A stretch of DNA of 64,000 nucleotides, taken from contig OZ243123.1 in assembly GCA_965212505.1 (NCBI GenBank), positions 5,022,001 through 5,086,000 on the forward strand, written 5' to 3'. Origin of the DNA: JAHEKO01 sp965212505 (GTDB taxonomy: Bacteria > Acidobacteriota > Thermoanaerobaculia > Multivoradales > JAHEKO01). The notes under the pieces were generated by a model. The model saw nothing but the letters and a program-made list of their open reading frames with translations. It searched no databases and was not told the origin of the DNA. Of this stretch, positions 58,520-64,000 are shown piece by piece. The position numbers and the translations under genes were made by a program. The first letter of the stretch is position 1. Every line of letters starts with the position of its first letter.

Positions 58520-59464
58520 ATGTTCGATGAGGTAAAGGCGGCCCACGCTCGACTGAGCGGGGTGGCCAACCGCACTCCGGTTCTGACGTCGCGCACGCTC
58601 GACGAACGGGTCGGTGGCTCGGTCTTTCTGAAGTGCGAGAACCTGCAGCGGGTCGGTGCCTTCAAGTTCCGCGGCGCCTACAACGCCATCTCCCAGCTCG
58701 ACGAAGAACAACGGGCCGCAGGCGTCGTTACCTTTTCGTCCGGCAATCACGCGCAGGCGATCGCTCTCGCCGGCCGGCTTCTCGGTGTCGAGACGGTGGT
58801 TGTCATGCCGGCGAACGCGCCCGAGATCAAGCGGCGTGCGACCGAGGGCTACGGAGCGAAGATCGTCGAGTACGACGCCGACGAGTCCAAGCGCGAAGAG
58901 ATCGCCCGCGAACTGTGCGAGGAGGGCGGCCAGACGCTGGTCCCGCCCTTCGATCACCCGCATGTCATCGCCGGCCAGGGAACGGCCGTGATGGAGCTGT
59001 TCGCAGAGGTCGAAGGGCTCGATCTCGTGCTGGTGCCGGTAGGCGGCGGCGGCCTTCTCGCCGGCTCGGCGGTGGCCACCAAGCATCTCGACGAGCGGTG
59101 CCGGATCTTCGGTATCGAGCCCGAGGGTGCGGACGACGCCGCCCGATCGTTCCGCACCGGCGTCCTCCAGTCGATCGACAACCCGCAGACCATTGCTGAT
59201 GGCACCCGCCCGAACTCGATCGGAGTTCTCAACTTCGAGCTCATCCAACGCTACGTCGACGACATTCGGACGGTGAGCGAGGAGGCGATCAAGGACGCGG
59301 TTCGGTTTCTCTATTACCGGACCAAATTGGTGGTCGAGCCGTCTGGAGCCCTCGGGGTCGCGGCGCTCCTCGAGGGTGCCGTCGCGGCCGCTCCCAAAGT
59401 CGGTATCGTGCTGAGCGGCGGCAACATGGACGGGTCGACTCTGGCGTCGATCTTGGAGAGTTGA
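58520..59464 (+). CDS. Threonine/serine dehydratase (PLP-dependent)
   Basis: A 314-residue fold-type II PLP enzyme of the catabolic (single-domain) threonine dehydratase type. The PLP Lys is in GAFKFRGAYN, the SSGNHAQ loop and GGGGL phosphate-binding loop are intact, and LSGGNMD ends the core. It deaminates threonine or serine; without a regulatory C-terminal ACT pair it is unlikely to be the biosynthetic IlvA. The ATG at 58520 has GGAG 10 nt upstream; a GTG at 58511 is possible. Its stop overlaps the next start (TTGA). Confidence 0.92.
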   Translation: MFDEVKAAHARLSGVANRTPVLTSRTLDERVGGSVFLKCENLQRVGAFKFRGAYNAISQLDEEQRAAGVVTFSSGNHAQAIALAGRLLGVETVVVMPANAPEIKRRATEGYGAKIVEYDADESKREEIARELCEEGGQTLVPPFDHPHVIAGQGTAVMELFAEVEGLDLVLVPVGGGGLLAGSAVATKHLDERCRIFGIEPEGADDAARSFRTGVLQSIDNPQTIADGTRPNSIGVLNFELIQRYVDDIRTVSEEAIKDAVRFLYYRTKLVVEPSGALGVAALLEGAVAAAPKVGIVLSGGNMDGSTLASILES

Positions 59465-60600
59465 AGGAGCTCGTCGCCCTGTTCGTCCGCTTGGGGTTCA
59501 CCGCGTTTGGTGGCCCGGCGGCACACATCGGCATGATGGAAGACGAGGTCGTCCGGCGTCGTGGATGGCTGACGCGGCAACGGTTCCTCGATCTGGTGGG
59601 CGCGACGAATCTCATCCCCGGGCCGAACTCCACCGAAATGGCGCTGCACATCGGCTTCGACCGGGCCGGGTGGCGCGGCATGTTGGCGGCCGGCGCCGCT
59701 TTCATCGTGCCTGCGGCGCTCACCACCGGGCTTCTTGGCTGGCTCTATGTGGAGTACGGCTCGCTCCCTCAGGTCGAGCCCTACCTCGTCGGGCTCGAGG
59801 CTGCGGTACTCGCGATCATTCTGGCGGCCGTCTGGCGGCTCGGTCGCAAGGCGGTCAAGAGTTGGCGGCTACTGCTCGTCGGTGCCGCCGCCGCTTCGTC
59901 GGTGCTCTACGGCTGGCATCCGGTTCTCGTCCTCTTTGGCGCCGGAATCGTGGGCGCCGCCTGGCTCAGGGCCTCCGAGTTGGGATCCGACGCGTCTGCA
60001 ACGATGCTGCTGGCGCCGCTGATGTCGACGCCCACTATGGCCGCCGCGGCGCCTGCCGTGCCGTCGGCCGGGGTGACGCTCGGCGCGCTCGCCGCGGTCT
60101 TCCTCAAGATCGGTTCGGTTCTCTACGGCAGCGGCTACGTGCTGTTCGCGTTCCTTCAGACCGAGGTGGTCGAAGGGCGGGGTTGGCTCACCCGAGGTGA
60201 GCTGCTCGACGCGATCGCTCTAGGGCAGCTGACTCCCGGTCCGGTGCTGGCGACGGCGACCGTTGTCGGCTACCTCACGTCCGGGCTGGCGGGGGCCGCC
60301 GTCGCGACTGTGGCGATCTTCTTGCCCTCCTTCCTCTTCGTGGCGATTCTGAATCCGCTGATCCCGCGCCTGCGCAAGTCGGTCTGGATGTCTGCGTTCC
60401 TCGACGCCGTGAACGTCGCCGCAATCGGGCTGATGGCCGCCGTCCTGGTAGAGCTCGGCCGCGGGGTCTCGAACGACTGGCTCGCCAGAGGGCTCCTCGG
60501 CTTGGCGCTTTTTGCCGTCTTGCGTTTCCGGGTGCCGACTCCGTGGCTCGTGGTGGGAGTGGGCGCTCTCGGAGCTCTCGCTATATACATGAGCACATAG
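59461..60600 (+). CDS. chrA: Chromate transporter (long-chain ChrA)
   Basis: A 379-residue membrane protein with the two homologous halves of long-chain CHR permeases: FTAFGGPAAHIGMMEDEVVRR ... IPGPNSTEMALHIG in the first, and GSVLYGSGYVLFAFLQTEVVEGRGWLT ... LGQLTPGPVLATATVVGY in the second. About ten helices in total. It exports chromate, or more generally an oxyanion. The start is a TTG at 59461 overlapping the dehydratase stop (TTGA). No chromate-specific regulator is adjacent. Confidence 0.9.
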   Translation: MKELVALFVRLGFTAFGGPAAHIGMMEDEVVRRRGWLTRQRFLDLVGATNLIPGPNSTEMALHIGFDRAGWRGMLAAGAAFIVPAALTTGLLGWLYVEYGSLPQVEPYLVGLEAAVLAIILAAVWRLGRKAVKSWRLLLVGAAAASSVLYGWHPVLVLFGAGIVGAAWLRASELGSDASATMLLAPLMSTPTMAAAAPAVPSAGVTLGALAAVFLKIGSVLYGSGYVLFAFLQTEVVEGRGWLTRGELLDAIALGQLTPGPVLATATVVGYLTSGLAGAAVATVAIFLPSFLFVAILNPLIPRLRKSVWMSAFLDAVNVAAIGLMAAVLVELGRGVSNDWLARGLLGLALFAVLRFRVPTPWLVVGVGALGALAIYMST

Positions 60601-60602
60601 CC

Positions 60603-61349
60603 ATGCCTCGATTTAAAGATCACTTCTCGACGATCGAGAGCTACAGCGCCTACCGCCCGCGCTACCCGGAAGGGCTCTTCGATTTCCTGGCTGCCCAAGC
60701 ACCGGGTCGGGAGATCGCCTGGGACTGCGCAACCGGAGGTGGGCAGGCGGCCGGTCCGTTGGGACGGCGGTTCCGCTCCGTGCTCGCCACCGACGCCAGC
60801 CTCGGCCAGTTGGGTCGGCGGCAGGCCTACGACCGCGTCGGCTACGCGGCAGGTCTGGCCGAGACGGCTCCCCTTGCCGATCGGTCGATCGACCTGATCA
60901 CGGTTTCCCAGGCCCTCCACTGGTTCTCGTTCGATCGGTTCTACGCCGAGGTCGAACGACTACTCTCGCCGCGGGGGGTCGTGTCCGCCTGGACGTACGA
61001 CACGCTGAGAATCGACCCCGAGGTCGACCCCTTGATCAACTGGATGTACGAGGAGGTCGTAGGCCCCTACTGGCCGCCACAGCGCGAGTACGTCGAGAGT
61101 TGCTACGCGTCGATACCGTTCCCGTTCGATCGCATCGACGCACCCCGTTTCGAGATGAGCGCGAGCTGGCCGCGGAACCGACTGGTCGGCTACATCTCGA
61201 GCTGGTCGGCGGTCTCGCGTTTCCGGGAGGCGCGAGGCGAGGATCCCCTGCCCGAGTTCGAGCGACGCCTCGTGCGGGTGTGGCCCGAAGCCGATGCCGA
61301 ACGTGCCGTCACCTGGCGGCTTACCGTTCTGGCCGGCAGAGGCTCGTGA
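60603..61349 (+). CDS. Class I SAM-dependent methyltransferase
   Basis: A 248-residue protein with the SAM-binding motif WDCATGGGQAAGPLG, ATDAS, and the LSPRG-VV strand; YSAYRPRYPEGLFDFL and SQALHWFSFDRFYAEV mark it as the UbiE-like group often annotated as DUF/methyltransferase type 11 with homology to trans-aconitate-type enzymes. The substrate is unknown. It starts 2 bases after chrA with no ribosome site, so it is probably coupled. It faces trmH across a terminator. Confidence 0.88.
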   Translation: MPRFKDHFSTIESYSAYRPRYPEGLFDFLAAQAPGREIAWDCATGGGQAAGPLGRRFRSVLATDASLGQLGRRQAYDRVGYAAGLAETAPLADRSIDLITVSQALHWFSFDRFYAEVERLLSPRGVVSAWTYDTLRIDPEVDPLINWMYEEVVGPYWPPQREYVESCYASIPFPFDRIDAPRFEMSASWPRNRLVGYISSWSAVSRFREARGEDPLPEFERRLVRVWPEADAERAVTWRLTVLAGRGS

Positions 61350-61402
61350 GCCCGCGCGTCGGGCGGGCCTTACCCGGCCGGCCGGTCTCTGATGGACCGG
61401 CC
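61350..61402. terminator. Two GC hairpins between convergent genes
   Basis: A first stem GCCCGC/GCGGGC (61350-61368, 7-nt loop) directly follows the methyltransferase stop; a second, GGCCGGTC/GACCGGCC (61380-61402, 7-nt loop), is a perfect 8-bp stem. They lie 40-90 bases from the trmH stop and could end transcription in both directions. Confidence 0.55.
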
Positions 61403-61442
61403 TGATGCGAGGTAGCCTGGCGTTGAACAATCGCCTGGCGAG

Positions 61443-62102
61443 CTACGTCTGGTCGGGAAGCACTCCGACGATCTCGCCATCCTCGTCGAGCTCTGGATAG
61501 ACGGCACCCCGTCGCCGGCAGTAGTCGGCGATCTTCGGGTAGCACCACTCGAAGAGGGTCGCTCTGAAGAGTTCCGGGTCGAGTCGCGACTCGTCGTAGA
61601 GCCCGGCAGCCGCTCGTTGGCGCTGGGCTTCGAACAGCACCAACGCTGCGGCGACGGAGACGTTGAGCGAGGCCACCATGCCGACCATCGGAATCGCAAT
61701 CTGGCGGTCGGCGGCGGCCAGAGCCGCTTCGGTCAGTCCGTCCTTCTCCTGCCCGAAGAGCACGGCCGTCGGTCGGGTGAAGTCGACCTCCCGAAAGTCG
61801 ACCGCCTTCTCCCCGGGATGGGCGGCCAGGAGCTGCGCCTCGGGTAGCGCCGAAAGAGAGCTCGACAGGTCGGGGTAGGCCCGTATGTTCATCCAGCGCT
61901 TCGACCCCCCAGCTGTCAGGTGGTGCATTGGAAGCCCCCCCTCGGGGACGACGGCATGTACCTGCCACAGTCCGACCGCGTCGGCGGAGCGTACGACCGC
62001 GGAGACGTTGTGCGGCTTGTGTACGTTCTCCAGCAGCACGGTGAGGTCGGGCTGTCGCATGGAGAGCACCGAGCGAAGACGTCGAAAGCGCCGCGGGTTC
62101 AT
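61443..62102 (-). CDS. trmH: tRNA (guanosine(18)-2'-O)-methyltransferase
   Basis: A 219-residue SPOUT methyltransferase closely matching E. coli TrmH over its whole length: RQPDLTVLLENVHKPHNVSAV, SADAVG, VDFREVDFTRPTAVLFGQEK, and the trefoil-knot SAM site IPMVGMVASLNVSVAAAL with FEAQRQR. It 2'-O-methylates G18 in the D-loop of tRNAs. The ATG at 62102 has no ribosome site but a TAGAAT box ends 6 nt before it. Confidence 0.95.
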   Translation of the reverse strand: MNPRRFRRLRSVLSMRQPDLTVLLENVHKPHNVSAVVRSADAVGLWQVHAVVPEGGLPMHHLTAGGSKRWMNIRAYPDLSSSLSALPEAQLLAAHPGEKAVDFREVDFTRPTAVLFGQEKDGLTEAALAAADRQIAIPMVGMVASLNVSVAAALVLFEAQRQRAAAGLYDESRLDPELFRATLFEWCYPKIADYCRRRGAVYPELDEDGEIVGVLPDQT

Positions 62103-62108
62103 TCCCGG

Positions 62109-62114
62109 ATTCTA
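62109..62114 (-). promoter_or_regulatory. Candidate leaderless promoter -10 (TAGAAT) of trmH
   Basis: CGTAGAATCCGGGA followed by the trmH ATG, again with exactly 6 nt between box and start codon and no ribosome site. Confidence 0.45.
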
Positions 62115-62213
62115 CGGTCGTGCGGGGGTTGAACCGATCGACGTGTCGGAGCGAACCTACTGAATGTTGACGACACGCTGACACCGAACGACGCCAGGAA
62201 GGGGCGGGAGCGG

Positions 62214-62219
62214 TAGAAT
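62214..62219 (+). promoter_or_regulatory. Candidate -10 (TAGAAT) of the secreted TPR gene
   Basis: GGTAGAATCGGC, 33 nt before the ATG at 62253, with an AAGGAGG ribosome site between them. Confidence 0.4.
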
Positions 62220-62252
62220 CGGCACCATTAGACGTCCCTCAAGGAGGTTCCC

Positions 62253-62942
62253 ATGCAGTCGCATCCATCGAACGGAATCCGAAGCCTCTCCGCGCTGGCA
62301 TGTGCCGCGCTCTTGACCCTGTCCATCCAACCGATCGTCGCCCATGCGGCGGGTGGTTCCACGTCGACGCCGTCGCCCACCGTTTCGCAGACGGATCCGC
62401 GCGAGATGGCGAAGGACAGCTACAACCGGGCGCTCCGCTATCGCGACAAGGCTTGGGAGTACGAGGCCAAGGCCTCCAGTGAGGGTCAAGACGCCGAGAA
62501 GTACGCCAAGAAGGCCGAGAAGGAGTACGGCAAGGCGCGCAAGGCTCTGGAGAGTGCGATCAAGAATGATCCGATGCTCTACCAGGCTCATAGCAGTCTC
62601 GGCTACGTGCTGCGCAAGACCGGCGAATACCAGAACTCGCTGGCCGCCTACAACCGTGCACTCGAGATCAACCCTCGCTATGCCGAGGCGATCGAGTACC
62701 GAGGGGAGGCCTTCCTCGGCCTGAACCGCATCGAGGACGCCAAGACCGCCTACATGGAGCTCTTTCGCACCGACCGCAAGCGAGCGGACGAGCTGATGGA
62801 TGCGATGCAGGAATGGGTCGACGCCCGTTCGACCGACGCGGGTGACGTCGACGCCGGTCTGATCGCGGAGTTCTCCGGTTGGGTCGAGGAGCGCGCCGGT
62901 CTGGCCGCGCAGGCCGGCGACTCGTCCGGCGGCTCCTGGTAG
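62253..62942 (+). CDS. Secreted tetratricopeptide repeat protein
   Basis: A 229-residue protein with a signal peptide (ALACAALLTLSIQPIVAHA), a Ser/Thr/Pro linker, and a helical core with a lysine/glutamate-rich segment (~60-100) followed by two clear TPRs (YQAHSSLGYVLRKTGEYQNSLAAYNRALEINP and YAEAIEYRGEAFLGLNRIEDAK). A C-terminal helix ends in a Gly/Ser tail. It probably mediates a protein contact in the periplasm; with the MbnH-like gene 18 or more bases downstream, it may serve that system. AAGGAGG precedes the ATG. Confidence 0.85.
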   Translation: MQSHPSNGIRSLSALACAALLTLSIQPIVAHAAGGSTSTPSPTVSQTDPREMAKDSYNRALRYRDKAWEYEAKASSEGQDAEKYAKKAEKEYGKARKALESAIKNDPMLYQAHSSLGYVLRKTGEYQNSLAAYNRALEINPRYAEAIEYRGEAFLGLNRIEDAKTAYMELFRTDRKRADELMDAMQEWVDARSTDAGDVDAGLIAEFSGWVEERAGLAAQAGDSSGGSW

Positions 62943-62960
62943 TCCGACGATCGCGTCGTC

Positions 62961-64000
62961 GTGTGTGGAGCGAGCGGCGGGCTCGGCCCGGGTCTGATGG
63001 TCGGCTGTCTGGCCGGCTGTCTGGTGGCGTGCGCCACGCCGCCTCCGCACCCGCAGGCGCTGGGCACGGCGCCTGAGATCGAGCGCTACGCCTGGGAGCT
63101 GCCGACCGGGTTCCCAGAGCCGCGTGTGCCCGCCGAGAATCCGATGTCGGCAGAGAAGGTCGAGCTCGGGCGGCGTCTCTTCTACGACGTGCGCCTGTCT
63201 GGGAATCAGACCTTCTCGTGCGCGAGCTGTCATCAGCAAGAGTTCGCGTTCACCGACGGCAAGCCGCGCGCGGTGGGCTCCACCGGCGAGGTCCACCCGC
63301 GCGCCTCCATGAGCCTCGCAAACGTCGCCTACAACCGTTCCTTCAACTGGGGCGACCCCGAGAAGCGCGGGCTCGAGGATCAGATGCTCGTACCGATGTT
63401 CGGTATCGCGCCGATCGAACTGGGCCTGGCAGGCATGGAGGACTTACTTCTCGCACGCTTGGCCGCCGACACCCTCTACCTCGAGCTCTTCGCAGCGGCC
63501 TTCCCGGAGCAGTCCGAGCCGATTCGAGTCGACAACGTGGTCGCTGCCATCGCCTCCTTCGAGCGCACGTTGATCTCGGGTGGGTCCGCCTACGATCGTT
63601 TGCTCTTCTGGGGCGACGACTCCGGGTTCTCCGCCTCTGCACGACGGGGGATGGAGCTTTTCTTCTCCGAGCGAACGAGCTGCGGCAGGTGCCATGCGAC
63701 CTTCAACCTCTCGGGCGCGATCGACTTCGAGGGGGCCGTACCGACGGAGGCCGACTTCCACAATACCGGTCTCTACAACGTCGACGGCGAGGGCGGCTAC
63801 CCGGAGCCGAACCGCGGCGTCTACGAGTTCACGCAGACCCCGCGCGACATGGGTCGGTTCCGGGCGCCGTCGCTGCGCAACGTCGAGGTGACGGCTCCCT
63901 ACATGCACGACGGAAGTCTTGCGACCCTCGACGAAGTACTCGATCACTATGCCGCCGGCGGCCGGGCGGGGGAGCGTCATCCGCTCAAGAGCGATCTCGT
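62961..64000 (+). CDS. MbnH-like di-haem cytochrome c peroxidase family protein (3' end cut by window)
   Basis: About 346 codons are visible and the frame runs off the right edge. The entry YAWELPTGFPEPRVPAENPMS and LFYDVRLSGNQTFSCASCHQ hold the first haem site (C87-A-S-C-H91). A second site, CGRCH, is at 241-245, and the distal-side PYMHDGSLATLDEVLDHYAAGG is near the edge. This is the MbnH branch of di-haem enzymes, which in methanotrophs oxidises a tryptophan of the copper-binding partner MbnP. An N-terminal hydrophobic stretch with Cys (LVAC) suggests export or lipid anchoring. The start is uncertain: GTG at 62961 or ATG at 62997; the preceding gene's TAG blocks anything earlier. Confidence 0.88.
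   Translation, partial: MCGASGGLGPGLMVGCLAGCLVACATPPPHPQALGTAPEIERYAWELPTGFPEPRVPAENPMSAEKVELGRRLFYDVRLSGNQTFSCASCHQQEFAFTDGKPRAVGSTGEVHPRASMSLANVAYNRSFNWGDPEKRGLEDQMLVPMFGIAPIELGLAGMEDLLLARLAADTLYLELFAAAFPEQSEPIRVDNVVAAIASFERTLISGGSAYDRLLFWGDDSGFSASARRGMELFFSERTSCGRCHATFNLSGAIDFEGAVPTEADFHNTGLYNVDGEGGYPEPNRGVYEFTQTPRDMGRFRAPSLRNVEVTAPYMHDGSLATLDEVLDHYAAGGRAGERHPLKSDL

Overview
The window is about 64 kb of gene-dense, GC-rich bacterial chromosome. I count 59 protein genes, two of them cut by the window edges, and found no gap above about 220 bases, no rRNA or tRNA, no CRISPR array and no insertion sequence. lpxA, many lipoproteins and a periplasmic-type di-haem peroxidase point to a diderm Gram-negative. 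A winged-helix/TPR regulator, several secreted amidohydrolases, an S9 and an M14 peptidase and GC-rich codon use fit an Acidobacteriota-like heterotroph. That placement is inference; there is no marker gene to settle it.

Layout. 1-4.5 kb (minus): PAS/GGDEF/EAL signalling protein (cut by the left edge) and a secreted beta-helix protein. 4.7-13.1 kb (plus): secreted amidohydrolase, GNAT, SMUG1-type uracil-DNA glycosylase, acetyl-CoA synthetase, AI-2E family exporter, then a secreted protein with a LytS/LytTR-type two-component pair. 13.1-15.9 kb: two paralogous membrane proteins (minus) on either side of a ureohydrolase (plus). 16.0-21.9 kb: SUF iron-sulfur operon, Rrf2 regulator-sufB-sufC-sufD-sufS-sufU, with a clear promoter and palindromic operator. 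21.9-36.3 kb: M3 oligopeptidase, lipoproteins, two TPR proteins (one a DNA-binding regulator), S9 and M14 peptidases, and a Cu/Zn SOD lipoprotein overlapping a CECC beta-propeller lipoprotein. 36.4-45.9 kb: amidohydrolase with a TPR-like tail, the pyruvate dehydrogenase complex (E1, E2, and E3 with its own lipoyl domain) and a third amidohydrolase. 45.9-56.4 kb: tightly packed small genes (GGCT, DinB-like proteins, sulfatase-modifying-factor-like lipoprotein, DUF2164, MFS, acyltransferase, DDAH, FMN reductase, HIRAN, CYTH, LOG-like). 56.4-64 kb: MarR/VOC divergent pair, lpxA, ACT protein, threonine dehydratase, chromate transporter, methyltransferase, trmH, a secreted TPR protein and the start of an MbnH-like di-haem enzyme.

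The SUF operon supplies Fe-S clusters, PDH and Acs feed acetyl-CoA to central metabolism, and the many exported peptidases and amidohydrolases suggest a scavenger of peptides and amides. The observations most worth follow-up are the paralogous membrane protein pair around a ureohydrolase that lacks a usual histidine, the Suf operator, a repeated GTAGAnTCGG-type -10 element placed exactly 6 nt before start codons (candidate leaderless promoters), and the SodC/CECC lipoprotein pair. I see no defence island or clearly new multi-gene machine.
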